DNA of 64,000 nucleotides, taken from positions 124,001 to 188,000 of the forward strand of contig NZ_LVZK01000001.1 of NCBI RefSeq assembly GCF_001652275.1, written 5' to 3'. How positions within the stretch are numbered: position 1 is the stretch's first letter; each line of letters opens with the position of its first letter. This document shows positions 42,611 to 52,294 of this stretch, in pieces. The notes beneath the pieces were generated by a model. The model had not been told where the DNA came from and searched no databases. It was given only the letters and a program-made list of their open reading frames with translations. This DNA comes from Peptidiphaga gingivicola. GTDB lineage: Bacteria; Actinomycetota; Actinomycetes; Actinomycetales; Actinomycetaceae. Position numbers and translations under genes: made by a program.

Positions 42611-43300
42611 ATGTCGTTCGTTCATCTATCCCACATACTCGACCCTAAGGACGGCGCATTCCCCGGCGAGCCCACGCTGGAAGTCCGCCAGGACTCGGTG
42701 GTCAGCGAAACCGGAAAGCCGTTCAACTCGACGATCTCGACGCTGCCCAACCACGTCGGCACGCACATGGACGGCCCCCACCACTTCAACACAACGGGGC
42801 TAGATTTCCACGAGCTTCCCATTGAGTTCTTCGCCTACGAAGGCGACGAGGTGCTCGTCGTCGACCTCCCCCACCGCGGCAAGCCCCGCGAAGTCATCCT
42901 CAAGGAAGACATCGAGCCTTACGCCGAACAGCTCAAGGGCAAGCGGCTGCTCCTGCTGCGCACCGGGTTCGTCAAGATCAAGTTCACGGACCCGCACACC
43001 TACGAGCACGAGGGAGTGAGCATCCATCCAGAATTCTCGAAGTACCTCAACGAGGAGTTCCCCGAGCTCGCCTGCATCGGCGTCGACTTCCTTTCGCTCG
43101 GATCGCCGACGAACGACTACGGGCCCGAAGCCCACCGGTGGCTTCTCGGCAACTACACGGGCCACATCATTTGCGCCATCGAGGACATCAACCTCGAGCC
43201 GCTGGGCGACAAGAAAATCAAGGCGATCACGCTCGGCCCGCTGCGGGTCAAGGGCGTCGATTCCTCGCAGGTCAACGTCATGGCCTGGCTGGAGGACTAG
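42611..43300 (+). CDS. Cyclase family protein (kynurenine formamidase-like metal hydrolase)
   Basis: 229 residues, ATG with CGAAGGAGAACA. The family's metal-binding signature HxGTHxD is present as NHVGTHMDGPHHF (His48, His52, Asp54). LLLLRTGFVKIKF and IGVDFLSLGSPTND match the conserved second half. Relatives hydrolyse N-formylkynurenine, isatin or cyclic amides; nothing nearby points to tryptophan breakdown, so the substrate is open. It is monocistronic and diverges from the DeoR-type regulator, which could control it. Confidence 0.9.
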   Translation: MSFVHLSHILDPKDGAFPGEPTLEVRQDSVVSETGKPFNSTISTLPNHVGTHMDGPHHFNTTGLDFHELPIEFFAYEGDEVLVVDLPHRGKPREVILKEDIEPYAEQLKGKRLLLLRTGFVKIKFTDPHTYEHEGVSIHPEFSKYLNEEFPELACIGVDFLSLGSPTNDYGPEAHRWLLGNYTGHIICAIEDINLEPLGDKKIKAITLGPLRVKGVDSSQVNVMAWLED

Positions 43301-43850
43301 GCAGGGCTTTGCCGGAAGGCCGAGCCCGGTCCTCGCCTGAAGGGCCAAGTCAAGGCTTTGCCCGAAAACCGACGAAGACTCGGATCGGCGGCTTCTCGCC
43401 GGGCGGGGCCCGAGCACTTTGGAAGTTCTCGGACAAATGCACTCGGCCGCTCTTTTGCGGCCGAGCTTTTGGCGATCCGCTGCCGGCTCAAGCGAGCGGC
43501 TCGCAACCGGCCCAAGCGGACAAATCATGGCCGACCCATGCGCGCAAGCCGGGGCGGCTCAGGCGGGCTGGCCGGGGCGGGTCGCCCCAACGCCCACGCA
43601 CGCATGAAAAGCACGTCGCCAGCCAGGCCAGGCGTAGACCTCACTAGCCGACGCCCACGCACGCATGAAAGGCACAAATCGACGGCGCGCTACCTTTCCA
43701 CGCTCCAGCCGACGCCCACTCGGACGTAAAAAGTACCTTGATATATCATTTCAGCAAATTTTTGAAATTTATAATGAACCAAGCGTTTTTCGTCAGCGTA
43801 TCACCGCAACATCAGCCCGTGTCCGCGCCACCGAGACATCAGGCGTCGAC
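43301..43850. other. Gene-free region with short repeats
   Basis: 550 bp between convergent cyclase and clpC genes. It contains degenerate words such as CGACGCCCACGCACGCATGA, present near 43650 with a near copy at 43589. 43730-43790 is AT-rich. No gene was seen. Confidence 0.6.
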
Positions 43851-43892
43851 AAAACGGCGTGTCCGCGGCTTTTCCCGAGGACACGCCGTTTT
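43851..43892. terminator. Bidirectional terminator 3' of clpC
   Basis: Perfect 14-bp stem, AAAACGGCGTGTCC (43851-43864) and GGACACGCCGTTTT (43879-43892), with a 14-base loop. The A-run and T-run at the stem ends allow termination on either strand. It lies 40 bp past the clpC stop. Confidence 0.85.
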
Positions 43893-43932
43893 ACAGCGAT
43901 TTCATCGCGTCTTGTTGCTTGCAGGCCAACCG

Positions 43933-46518
43933 TCAGTTTGCGGCGCTCAGTCCGCTCGGCTGGGTGGTGTCCGCGCCTTGGCGTCGATTGTCCACGCCCG
44001 CGGTTAGGCCGTCCATCGACTCGGGTTCGGCCACGGCTACAACGTCCTGCGGCAGCTCGGCGTCGGCGTCGTAAGGGGTGAACGTGAACGTCACGGGGAT
44101 GTTCTCCTCGTCGACGTCGGCCACGATCGTCTGCCCCTTGGCGAAGTCGCCGAATAGCAGCTTCTCAGAGAGCACGTCCTCGATGTCCCGCTGGATCGCT
44201 CGCCTCAGCGGGCGGGCGCCGAGCACAGGGTCGTATCCGCGGTCCGCGAGCAGCTCCTTGGCCCGCTTCGTCAGCACGAGGTGCATCTCCTGCTTGGCCA
44301 AGCGCTGATCGAGCTTGCCGACCATGAGATCGACGATGCGCAGGATTTCCTCGCGCTGCAGCTGCGGGAAGACGATCATGTCGTCGACGCGGTTGAGGAA
44401 CTCGGGGCGGAAGTGCTCCTTGAGCGCTTCGCCCACGCGGCTCTTCATCCGCTCATACGAGGTGGTCGTGTCGCCGTCGAACTGGAATCCAGTGGTCACG
44501 CCCTTGGCGATGTCCTTGGTTCCGAGGTTCGTCGTCATGATGATGATCGTGTTCTTGAAGTCGACCACCCTGCCCTGCGAGTCCGTCAAGCGCCCTTCTT
44601 CGAGGATCTGAAGCAGAGAGTTGAACAGATCGGGGTGGGCCTTCTCGACCTCGTCGAAGAGCACCACCGAGAACGGTTTGCGACGGACCTTTTCGGTCAG
44701 CTGGCCGCCCTCGTCGTATCCGACGTATCCCGGAGGGGCGCCGAAGAGCCGCGAAACGGCGTGCTTCTCAGAGTATTCGGACATGTCGAGCGTGATGAGC
44801 GCGGACTCGTCGCCGAAGAGGAACTCGGCGAGGGCTTTCGCCAGCTCGGTCTTGCCGACGCCCGTCGGGCCGGCGAAGATGAACGAGCCGCCCGGGCGGT
44901 TGGGATCCTTGAGGCCTGCGCGCGTGCGGCGGATCGCCTGCGAGAGCGCGACCACGGCCTCGTTCTGGCCGATGACCCTCTTGTGCAGCTCCTCCTCCAT
45001 GCGCAGAAGCTTGGCGGATTCCGCCTCGGAAAGCTTGAAGACGGGGATGCCAGTGGCCATGGAGAGAACCTCGGTCACGAGGTCTTCGTCGACGACGGAG
45101 ACGATGTCCATGTCGCCGTCCTTCCACGCCTGCTCGCGCTCCGCGCGCTTTTCGCCGAGACGCTGCTCCTCGTCCCGGAGCGAGGCGGCCTTCTCGAAAT
45201 CCTGGCCGTCGATGGCGGCTTCTTTTTCGCGGCGCACGGAGGCGATCCGCTCGTCAATCTCGCGCAGCTCAGGCGGGGCGGTCATCTTGCGGATGGCCAG
45301 GCGCGCGCCGGCTTCGTCGATCAGGTCGATGGCCTTGTCGGGAAGGAAGCGGTCGTTGACGTATCGGTCGGCCAGGGAGGCGGCCGTGTCGATCGCGTCG
45401 TCGGTGATGGTCACGCGGTGGAAGGATTCGTACCGGTCGCGAAGGCCTTTGAGGATCTCCACCGTCTGGGCGACCGTCGGCTGCTCCACCTGAATCGGCT
45501 GGAAACGCCTCTCCAAAGCGGCGTCCTTCTCGATGTGCTTGCGGTACTCATCGAGCGTCGTGGCGCCGATAACCTGCAGTTCGCCGCGGGCCATCATAGG
45601 CTTGAGCAGCGACGCCGCATCCAGGGCGCCTTCGGCGGCGCCCGCACCGACGAGCGAGTGGATCTCGTCGATGAAGAGCACGATGTCGCCCCGGGTGTTG
45701 ATCTCCTTGAGGATCTTCTTCATACGATCCTCGAAATCGCCGCGGTAGCGCGAGCCCGCGACGAGTGACCCCATGTCGAGGGAGTACAGCTGCTTGTCTT
45801 TCAGCGTCTCCGGCACGTCGCCGGAGGCGATGGCCTGCGCAAGCCCTTCGACGACGGCGGTCTTGCCGACGCCGGGCTCGCCGATCAACACGGGATTGTT
45901 CTTCGTGCGCCGGGAGAGCACCTGCATGACGCGCTCGGTCTCCATATGGCGTCCGATGACCGGATCGAGCTTGTGGTCGCGAGCCGACTGTGTGAGGTTG
46001 CGGCCGTACTGGTCGAGGACCGTCGAGCCGGCCTTCGTCCCCTCGCGGGCGCCTCCGCCCACGCCCACGGGCTCCTTGCCCTGGAAGCCCGAGATGAGCT
46101 GATTGACCTGCGAACGCACGCGCGTCATGTCGGCCCCGAGCTTCGTCAGGACCTGTGCGGCCACGCCGTCGGGCTCGCGCGTCAAACCGAGCAGAAGATG
46201 CTCGGTGCCGATATAGGAGTGACCCAGCTGAAGGCCTTCGCGCATTGCGTACTCGATGACCTTCTTGGCTCGGGGCGTGAAGGGAATGTGGCCCGAGGGC
46301 GGCTCCTGGCCTTCGCCGATGATGTCGATGACCTGAGCCCGGACCTCGTCGAGCGTGATGTCGAGGGCTTCTAGCGCTTTTGCCGCCACGCCCTCGCCCT
46401 CGCGAATGAGGCCGAGCAGAAAGTGTTCAGTGCCGAGGTAGTTGTGCTTGAGGTTTCTGGCCTCGTCTTGCGCAAGCACAATGACCCGGCGAGCACGGTC
46501 TGTAAACCGTTCGAACAT
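43933..46518 (-). CDS. clpC: ATP-dependent Clp protease ATP-binding subunit ClpC
   Basis: 861 residues, ATG with AAGGAGAGTCA. Class I Clp/Hsp100 unfoldase that feeds ClpP in the cytosol. Two N-terminal Clp repeats ([34 protein letters not shown]) are followed by AAA-1 with GEPGVGKTA (about residue 210). The UVR motif ([20 protein letters not shown], about 420-440) marks ClpC, and AAA-2 carries [12 protein letters not shown] (about 552). The C-terminal tail after about 835 is Asp/Ala-rich. It is monocistronic. Identification is secure. Confidence 0.97.
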   Translation of the reverse strand: MFERFTDRARRVIVLAQDEARNLKHNYLGTEHFLLGLIREGEGVAAKALEALDITLDEVRAQVIDIIGEGQEPPSGHIPFTPRAKKVIEYAMREGLQLGHSYIGTEHLLLGLTREPDGVAAQVLTKLGADMTRVRSQVNQLISGFQGKEPVGVGGGAREGTKAGSTVLDQYGRNLTQSARDHKLDPVIGRHMETERVMQVLSRRTKNNPVLIGEPGVGKTAVVEGLAQAIASGDVPETLKDKQLYSLDMGSLVAGSRYRGDFEDRMKKILKEINTRGDIVLFIDEIHSLVGAGAAEGALDAASLLKPMMARGELQVIGATTLDEYRKHIEKDAALERRFQPIQVEQPTVAQTVEILKGLRDRYESFHRVTITDDAIDTAASLADRYVNDRFLPDKAIDLIDEAGARLAIRKMTAPPELREIDERIASVRREKEAAIDGQDFEKAASLRDEEQRLGEKRAEREQAWKDGDMDIVSVVDEDLVTEVLSMATGIPVFKLSEAESAKLLRMEEELHKRVIGQNEAVVALSQAIRRTRAGLKDPNRPGGSFIFAGPTGVGKTELAKALAEFLFGDESALITLDMSEYSEKHAVSRLFGAPPGYVGYDEGGQLTEKVRRKPFSVVLFDEVEKAHPDLFNSLLQILEEGRLTDSQGRVVDFKNTIIIMTTNLGTKDIAKGVTTGFQFDGDTTTSYERMKSRVGEALKEHFRPEFLNRVDDMIVFPQLQREEILRIVDLMVGKLDQRLAKQEMHLVLTKRAKELLADRGYDPVLGARPLRRAIQRDIEDVLSEKLLFGDFAKGQTIVADVDEENIPVTFTFTPYDADAELPQDVVAVAEPESMDGLTAGVDNRRQGADTTQPSGLSAAN

Positions 46519-46699
46519 TGACTCTCCTTGTCGTGGATTGCACCGCCGAGGCCGCGGGTGGTGCGGGCCCGGCACGGCTCGGACGCGTTGACGCCCGGGC
46601 ACGCTCATGGTGGTTTCACTCAACTCTATCGACGTTTTCCCGCTTTTTTACTACTGTTCGCCACAGGCGTGAGTACGGGCCCGCGCGGCCCCGGCGAAG

Positions 46700-47146
46700 T
46701 CAGGCTTCGATCAGCAGCGTGAACGGGCCGTCGTTGACGAGCTCCACGTCCATCATCGCGCCGAACTTCCCCGTTTCGACGTGCAATCCGTAAACCTTGC
46801 GCAGTTCCTCGGCGACAGCCGCGACGACCGGTTCGGCGACGTCGCCCGGAGCGGCGTGGGACCACCCCGGGCTCCTCCCCTTGCGCACATCCGCATACAG
46901 GGTGAACTGCGAAACGAGAAGCACGGACGCCCCTGCCTCTTCCGCGGACCGGCGGGCGTCGTCGTCTCCGTCGGCCCCGCGCAGCACGCGAAGCTGGGCG
47001 ATCTTCCGCGCAGTTTTCTCAATCTGCGGCTTGCCGTCCCCGTGTGTGACGCCGAGCAGGACGCACAGCCCTTCGCCGACCTCCCCGACGACGTCGCCGG
47101 CAACCCGCACCTGCGCGCGCCTGACCCTTTGAACAACGGCTCTCAT
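46700..47146 (-). CDS. dtd: D-aminoacyl-tRNA deacylase
   Basis: 148 residues, ATG with GACGGAGGAAAT. It hydrolyses D-amino acids mischarged on tRNA. Signatures: RAVVQRVRRAQVRV at the start, LLVSQFTLYADVRKGRSPG with the conserved SQFTL motif, and ELVNDGPFTLLIE with the NxGP motif (here NDGP). It is separated from the DUF2516-like gene by a 231-bp repeat-bearing gap. Confidence 0.96.
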   Translation of the reverse strand: MRAVVQRVRRAQVRVAGDVVGEVGEGLCVLLGVTHGDGKPQIEKTARKIAQLRVLRGADGDDDARRSAEEAGASVLLVSQFTLYADVRKGRSPGWSHAAPGDVAEPVVAAVAEELRKVYGLHVETGKFGAMMDVELVNDGPFTLLIEA

Positions 47147-47168
47147 ATTTCCTCCGTCTCAGACATGT

Positions 47169-47261
47169 TTGCCGCGCGTCCGATCCTATTCCCCGACGCG
47201 CGTCCGGACCATTCCCCGGCGCGCGTCTGGGCGAGTCTCCAGCGCGCGTCTGGGCAAGTCT
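47169..47261. repeat. 23-bp tandem repeat, four units
   Basis: Units at 47169, 47192, 47215 (24 bp) and 47239, each with a GCGCGTC core (TTGCCGCGCGTCC, CCCGACGCGCGTCC, CCCGGCGCGCGTCT, CCAGCGCGCGTCT). Located between the dtd start and the DUF2516-like stop. Confidence 0.85.
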
Positions 47262-47377
47262 CAGGCGCACGGCCTTCGCAGCCGGGTCCCAGCCTCAAGC
47301 CACCACGGCCTCGGACCGCCTCCCGAATCTTCCGACGGCCCTTGGGATCATCGGCCAATTCTCCCCGCCGCTTGGGA

Positions 47378-47806
47378 TCACCAGCCCGAATCGCCACGGC
47401 CTCCTCCGCGGCCCCATCCCCTGCTTTTTCCCATTCGACGTCGCTCTGGGCCGACGTAGTAAACGGCGAGGATAAGCGCAACCCACTGCAAAATCCCATG
47501 GAGGGGGAGATACAGCGGCATGACGTAGGGCCAGACGAAGACGAGCAGGCTTGCCCCCAGCGCGACGAGCCAGAATTTCTTCGGGCGGGTCGCCGTGAAG
47601 TCCGCGGCGGGGCGCGCCAGGCACATGAGGAGCACGCAGGCGAGGAATGCGATGATGACGAGCCACACGGTCTGCCGGATCTCGTATCCAATGCTCCTGA
47701 GCGAAAAGGCCAGCACATCGGGGCCGTCGGCAGACAGCCGTTGCGCGAGGGTTGTGGGCGCATCGTCCGGCAGACTCGTCGCCAGTGCATTTTCCAGCAG
47801 ACTCAT
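47378..47806 (-). CDS. DUF2516-like membrane protein
   Basis: 142 residues. Three hydrophobic segments: about 46-66 (VWLVIIAFLACVLLMCLARP), 79-96 and 102-118. The tail FWLVALGASLLVFVWP through YYVGPERRRMG resembles the actinobacterial DUF2516 family. The N-terminal 35 residues are polar. It is co-translated with ygfZ (ATGA overlap). Function unknown. Confidence 0.7.
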   Translation of the reverse strand: MSLLENALATSLPDDAPTTLAQRLSADGPDVLAFSLRSIGYEIRQTVWLVIIAFLACVLLMCLARPAADFTATRPKKFWLVALGASLLVFVWPYVMPLYLPLHGILQWVALILAVYYVGPERRRMGKSRGWGRGGGRGDSGW

Positions 47807-49419
47807 AGTGGCTCCATGTTCCTTCTCGTGCGGCCCGGCTCGGCTTCCGACGCCGTGCGGGCCGGAGCAGCCTCAGATTCGACCCGATGGCGCTCGGCGC
47901 CCGATTCCGCCGGGCGCGCCTCGGCTCCCTTCTTTGCCCGCCGGAACTCTGCCCCCGGGCGTTCTGCGGGAGACGCGCTCGACTTGCCCTCGGGATCGAC
48001 TATCAGCGTCTGCCCGGCGCGGAAATGCCCGACGTCGAGCACAGCCTCGGGATCGAGTGCACGCCTGACGAGGGCCAAGGCGACTGGGCCGTCCTCTGGG
48101 TGTCGAACGGCGCTGGTGACCACGCCGACTTTCCGCCCGCCGCTTGTCACGGGGTCCCCCGTCCTGGGAAGCTCGTCGACCGGCCCTTCGAGGAACAGTT
48201 CGACGAGCCTGCGCGGAGGCCTGCCGAGGTTCACCAGCTTTGCAACCGTCTCCTGGCCGCGGTAACACCCCTTGTTCAAATGGACGGCTGTGCGCAGCCA
48301 GTCGAGTTCATGCGGCAGGGCCCGCTCGTCCACCTCGAAGGCGACGCGGGGCCTCCATCCTGCGACCCGCGCGGCCTCCCAGGCCAGCATTCCGGCGGGC
48401 GCCGCGCCGGCGCGTTCCAGCGCGGCCAGCAGCTTCCCGCCCTTGTCGGCTTCGACGACGCCGATCACCCGACGCCAGTTGCGAGCCGGGTGCTCGATGC
48501 CGCGCAGGGTGTAGGTCGCTCCCCCCTCGCTCACGCCGGGCCACGGATCGCGCCACACGAAAAGGGCCGTTTCTTCGAGCGCAGCCGCAGCGGATCCGCC
48601 CAACGGCAAGCCAATGCCTTCCGGCCCGGAATTGGCGCCGTCCAACCCCAGGCTAGAACTTTCCGACGGCGAGCCGGCGCCGCCCGCCCCGGGGCCGACC
48701 CCAGCCGAAGGCGAGACAGTCCCATCCGCCCCCGGGCCGGCCCTATCCGCCCCCGAGCCAGCGCCCTCCGACGGCGACTCAGCCGCCTCCGCTCGCCGAG
48801 ACGCGCCAACGGGAACGAAGGCTCCGATCGTCAGCAGATCCTCACGCAGATTCACTTCCACGCGCATCGTAAAGACCATGGAGTTCAGGAAGTCCGCCCA
48901 TCGCCGACCGTCGCCCCGGTCGCATAAAAGCCAGGCGACGTCGCCGTCGTCGTAGACAAACGCGCCGTTCTCGATGTGCCCGGACGGGCTGAAGAGAAGA
49001 GCCTCGGTCGAGGCGCCGGGAGCGATGTCCGCGAGCGCCTGGCTCAGCAGCGAGTGCAGCCAGCGGCGCCTGTCCGCTCCGCGCACGGCGACGACGTCAA
49101 GCCCCACAACCGTGAATCCGCGCCCTTCTTCCAGCGCGCGCCACTCCCCCGCGGGGTCGCCGTAGTGGGCGGGCACGTGTGCGTCGACGCTCGCAACGGC
49201 CTCGTTTGCAACGACGTCGTCTGCAGCGCCGGCCGGAACGCCACGGCCGTCCACAACGCCGTCGCCTAAAACGCCGTCGGCGCCGCCCTCCGCGCTTTCG
49301 CCGCTAGCTGCTCCGCCGCCCGAAGAATTGTCGATGTCTCCGGGGAAGACGGCGCCTTCGAGGGCCCCGAGGGGCGCGCCTTCAAAATTCGCGAAGAAGG
49401 CCTTTTCGAACTCGCCCAT
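47803..49419 (-). CDS. ygfZ: YgfZ/GcvT-domain folate-binding protein with low-complexity insertion
   Basis: 538 residues, much longer than the about 325-residue family norm. The core is clear: VVGLDVVAVRGADRRRWLHS, LFSPSGHIENGAFVY, and the diagnostic KGCYRGQETVAKLVNLG with its conserved Cys. YgfZ helps assemble or repair Fe-S enzymes using folate. Extra length comes from a Gly/Ala-rich N-terminal part (about 30-80), a Ser/Gly/Ala/Pro insertion at about 208-281 between the two halves, and a charged C-terminal tail after about 465. Start and stop overlap both neighbours, giving an FABP-ygfZ-DUF2516 operon. Confidence 0.92.
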   Translation of the reverse strand: MGEFEKAFFANFEGAPLGALEGAVFPGDIDNSSGGGAASGESAEGGADGVLGDGVVDGRGVPAGAADDVVANEAVASVDAHVPAHYGDPAGEWRALEEGRGFTVVGLDVVAVRGADRRRWLHSLLSQALADIAPGASTEALLFSPSGHIENGAFVYDDGDVAWLLCDRGDGRRWADFLNSMVFTMRVEVNLREDLLTIGAFVPVGASRRAEAAESPSEGAGSGADRAGPGADGTVSPSAGVGPGAGGAGSPSESSSLGLDGANSGPEGIGLPLGGSAAAALEETALFVWRDPWPGVSEGGATYTLRGIEHPARNWRRVIGVVEADKGGKLLAALERAGAAPAGMLAWEAARVAGWRPRVAFEVDERALPHELDWLRTAVHLNKGCYRGQETVAKLVNLGRPPRRLVELFLEGPVDELPRTGDPVTSGGRKVGVVTSAVRHPEDGPVALALVRRALDPEAVLDVGHFRAGQTLIVDPEGKSSASPAERPGAEFRRAKKGAEARPAESGAERHRVESEAAPARTASEAEPGRTRRNMEPL

Positions 49420-49991
49420 CAGCCCTCGTCCCGAGAGAGCCGGCCGGCCATATACGTTCGCATCTCGTGCCCGAAGGCAGCGATGTCGTAGGCGTAGAAC
49501 AGGTCAGATTGCACGAGGCCCGCGACGATCTTCGCGCCCTCGAAAGCCGCGGCCGTGGGAACTGAGGCTATCGCGTCCGCCGCGAACTGGAGGCGCGGAC
49601 CGTCGATGAGGCCCGCCCATGTGATCGCGTGCCCGGCGGGGTTGGCGCTCACGGCTTCGAGAACCGTCGCGCCGTCGTGCTTTTCCGTTCCCGGAGCCGC
49701 GCGCACGAACCCGGACGAGCGCGTCCACAGCGAATCTTTTGTGAGGCGGGAGTACGCGGACAGCCCCGGTTCCTCCCTGTCGACCGCGCCGGCTTCTTCT
49801 TGTGCAAGCCACACCTGGGATTCGATGCGCAGGCAAGGGCCGCCGTCGTCGTTGTCGACCGTCAGCTCGTGGAGGTAGGCCGAAGCCTCGACGCCTTCGT
49901 ACTCGAGGACGCCCGCGCCCTTCCATGAGCCGACGATCCAGGCCATGGGATACGTTTCGGGCGCGAGGCCCTCCGGGATGCTGAACACCAT
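49419..49991 (-). CDS. FABP family / nitrobindin-like heme-binding protein
   Basis: 190 residues. Beta-barrel of the FABP-like/nitrobindin family: WIVGSWKGAGVLEYEG at the start, with the conserved GxWxGxG, and a terminal barrel strand with YDIAAFGHEMRTYMAGRL, which includes the His near the C-terminus that ligates heme in nitrobindins. Its stop overlaps the ygfZ start (TGATG); this gene pair is recurrent in actinobacteria. It may bind heme or a peroxynitrite-reactive cofactor. Confidence 0.9.
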   Translation of the reverse strand: MVFSIPEGLAPETYPMAWIVGSWKGAGVLEYEGVEASAYLHELTVDNDDGGPCLRIESQVWLAQEEAGAVDREEPGLSAYSRLTKDSLWTRSSGFVRAAPGTEKHDGATVLEAVSANPAGHAITWAGLIDGPRLQFAADAIASVPTAAAFEGAKIVAGLVQSDLFYAYDIAAFGHEMRTYMAGRLSRDEG

Positions 49992-50000
49992 GGTTCCAGG

Positions 50001-51002
50001 TTAGGAGACGGCGAAGCTGAGGGCATAAACGATGACGCCAAGAGCGCAATGGGGGACGACGGCGAGGGCGGCGGCGCCCGCCTTCGTCGGTGCGACACGG
50101 CTTCGGGCCGCGCCGTCGGCCAATCCGGAGGTCGCGCCGAAGGCGAGAGCCATCGCTGCCAGCCAGGCAAAGGACCGGGTTTCAAAGCCGAGGCCCGTCA
50201 CGTACAGGTAGATCGCTCCGCCCGCGAAAGAGTAGAAGAAACTGCGGGCAATAAGCCTGGCGGGACTGCTCGACGCGTCGGAGGCGGAGGCGTATCGGCC
50301 GAGCCCGCCGATCAGCAGGCACATGCCCGCAAGGACCACCGCCCCTGCTTCGTAATTGCGCAGCAGCAGGGGCCAAAAGCCCGAGGCGACGATCAGGATC
50401 GACCCGAGGAAAGTCGCCGAAACGCTACCCAACAGATTCTCGCGACCGTCCTTTCGAAGCATTTCCGCCATGAAACAGAGGAAAATGGAGCCGGCGGCGA
50501 CGAAGGCGAGGCTCTCATACCCGGCCGACGCCGCGAGCGCGGAGGCTGCGGCGACGAGCGAAAGGACTCCGCGGGCGAGCCTCGGGTTGCGAATCCGGGC
50601 CGCTTCAGGCCATCCGCCGACGACGACGGCCGCCAACCCCAGCATGACGACGATGCCCGGGATCGACGACGGCGCCACGAGAGCGTCGCCGTTGCACACG
50701 TCGAGGTCCACCGTCCCGCAGTTCCCATCGGGGCATTGGGCGGCGCACGGGCCTTTCTCGTAGACGACGGCGGCGATTATCCCCGCGGCGCCCAGCGCCA
50801 CGGCCGCGCAAAATGACGTCACAAGCGCCGCCGCCTTGGGCGTGAAGGAAATCGACGGGCGCTTCGACGATGCGCCGCCCTCGCCCTCCCGGGAAACGGC
50901 CGACGCGCCGTCCCCCGCGATCCGAGCCTTCTTGGCGCGTTCAGCCGCGGCATAGGGGCTCGACGTTACAGTCGGTTCGTCGGGATTGCTCGAATCGCTC
51001 AT
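50001..51002 (-). CDS. Polytopic membrane protein of unknown function
   Basis: 333 residues. The N-terminal about 50 residues are cytoplasmic and polar, followed by some eight to nine hydrophobic segments (AALVTSFCAAVALGAAGIIA, SIPGIVVMLGLAAVVVGGW and onward). An external loop near 85-105 has four cysteines (CAAQCPDGNCGTVDLDVC) that could form disulfides. No family is recognised. It lies just upstream of the FABP gene (9-bp gap), so it may belong to that operon. Confidence 0.75.
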   Translation of the reverse strand: MSDSSNPDEPTVTSSPYAAAERAKKARIAGDGASAVSREGEGGASSKRPSISFTPKAAALVTSFCAAVALGAAGIIAAVVYEKGPCAAQCPDGNCGTVDLDVCNGDALVAPSSIPGIVVMLGLAAVVVGGWPEAARIRNPRLARGVLSLVAAASALAASAGYESLAFVAAGSIFLCFMAEMLRKDGRENLLGSVSATFLGSILIVASGFWPLLLRNYEAGAVVLAGMCLLIGGLGRYASASDASSSPARLIARSFFYSFAGGAIYLYVTGLGFETRSFAWLAAMALAFGATSGLADGAARSRVAPTKAGAAALAVVPHCALGVIVYALSFAVS

Positions 51003-51167
51003 ACTTCGAATTCTTGCACGTTAAGGCGCGCAACGTGGAACCGCGCACGCCCTGCCGCCGAAACCACAACCCGGGCGGCGCGCGGGAGTCCGGGAGGCCC
51101 GATCACGTCCCGGCCCAACCGCCGAAAGCACGCGGGCAACGCGCGTCCAATCCGGACGCGCAAGAAC
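51003..51167. other. Divergent upstream region
   Basis: Short region upstream of the membrane-protein gene. It contains the inverted repeat GCGCGTCC-aatcc-GGACGCGC at 51141-51161, just before the candidate small-RNA promoter. No gene was seen. Confidence 0.5.
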
Positions 51168-51330
51168 GTGACACACCCTACATGACCGTGTTATGCTCGT
51201 TTCAGACATCGGATCGCGAAAGCCCCGGGCTCCAACTATTGCCGCTGCGAGCGGCCTTCGCGCCGACTGGCGCTCTCAGGTCCGGTGTCCTTCATGGAGA
51301 GGGCCGCTTCTATGCGGCCCTCTCTTAATT
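51168..51330 (+). ncRNA. Candidate small RNA with own promoter and terminator
   Basis: GTGACA (51168-51173) and TATGCT (51192-51197) are spaced 18 bp, a good housekeeping promoter. Downstream, about 127 nt contain several potential stems (CCGCT-gcg-AGCGG at 51241-51253, CGCC-gact-GGCG) and end in the intrinsic terminator at 51297-51324. No open frame with a ribosome binding site lies between. The plus-strand DUF47 gene starts about 340 bp later, so this is more likely an independent transcript than its leader. Confidence 0.5.
51297..51324 (+). terminator. Intrinsic terminator
   Basis: Perfect 11-bp stem GAGAGGGCCGC (51297-51307) and GCGGCCCTCTC (51314-51324), loop TTCTAT, followed by TTAATT and a later CTCTTT. 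Confidence 0.85.
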
Positions 51331-51670
51331 GGCTCTTTCTGCAATTGACGACGGAGGCATCCGAGACGATGCAGCCATCCCATTGTCGGCGCAGGCGCCC
51401 GCTTGCCGGTGTATGTTCCCGCTCGACGAGGCAACATCCGCGGGCTCGGGACTCCCAGGATTCGCCGTCGGGCCTCTCCGCGTCGCGACGCGCAGGCCAC
51501 AGGCTCCGCACATAGAGTTTTTCCGACATGCCAAGCCTAAAACTCTCAAACACCCCAGCCCTTCCCACCGCATTGTCCGGTCGCATTAGTCAGCAGTCCC
51601 CAATGTGTCTTATTCTGAACATTGGACCGCGTCCATACGAATGCGGCACAGGAGAATTCAGGAGATCCCA
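51331..51670. other. Region upstream of the DUF47-pit operon
   Basis: 340 bp. Open frames here are short and lack ribosome binding sites. The last 80 bp should hold the operon promoter; the ribosome binding site CAGGAGATCCCA ends at 51670. Nothing else was identified. Confidence 0.5.
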
Positions 51671-52291
51671 GTGTCCCCAAAGTTCAAGAAGACCGACACG
51701 CTGTTTCAGCTGCTCGCAACTCAAGCTTCCTTCCTTGTGACGGCCGCCGACAGGCTCTCGGACGTCATCAACGCCTCTCCGGCGGACCGGTCGACGTTGC
51801 AGCAGAAGCTGCACGAAGCCGAGCAAGGCGCCGACGAAGCGTGCCATTCGGTCTTAAAGCTCGTCAACCAATCGTTTGTCCTCCCTTTTGACAGGGAGGA
51901 TTTGTATTCGCTCGCAGACGATCTGGACGACGTCGTCGACCTCATTGACGAAGCCGGAGACAACATCGTCCTCTACAAGCCGCTGACGCTTCCCGACGGC
52001 GCGAAGACGCAGATTGAACTGTTGCAAAGATGCGCACAGCTGACCCAGAGCCACATCGGCAACCTCGCCTCGATCAACGAGAACATCCGCGAATACTGGG
52101 TGACTCTCAACGAAATCGAGAACCAGGGCGACAAGCTCTACCGGTCAATGATCGCCGAGCTTTTCAACGGCGGGACCGACGCCCTCGAAGTGCTCAAAAT
52201 CAAGGCCGTTCTCGACGCCCTCGAGGGCGCCTTGGACGCCTTCGAAGACCTCTCATCGACGGTGGAGTCGATCGCCATAAAGGAGTCCTGA
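51671..52291 (+). CDS. DUF47/PhoU-like phosphate transport regulator
   Basis: 206 residues from a GTG with CAGGAGATCCCA. All-helical PhoU-like protein of the DUF47 family: DTLFQLLATQASFLVTAAD, then FVLPFDREDLYSLADDLDDV, where the E/DxxxD acidic patches bind metal, and IKAVLDALEGALDAFEDL. DUF47 proteins sit beside Pit transporters and modulate phosphate uptake. It is followed three bases later by pit. Confidence 0.92.
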   Translation: MSPKFKKTDTLFQLLATQASFLVTAADRLSDVINASPADRSTLQQKLHEAEQGADEACHSVLKLVNQSFVLPFDREDLYSLADDLDDVVDLIDEAGDNIVLYKPLTLPDGAKTQIELLQRCAQLTQSHIGNLASINENIREYWVTLNEIENQGDKLYRSMIAELFNGGTDALEVLKIKAVLDALEGALDAFEDLSSTVESIAIKES

Positions 52292-52294
52292 CGC

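Noticed and set aside
51204-51330. Glycine-type riboswitch
   Set aside because: The word CTCTCAGGT followed by a short stem recalls glycine riboswitches, but the other conserved core motifs are missing and the next gene is not glycine-related.
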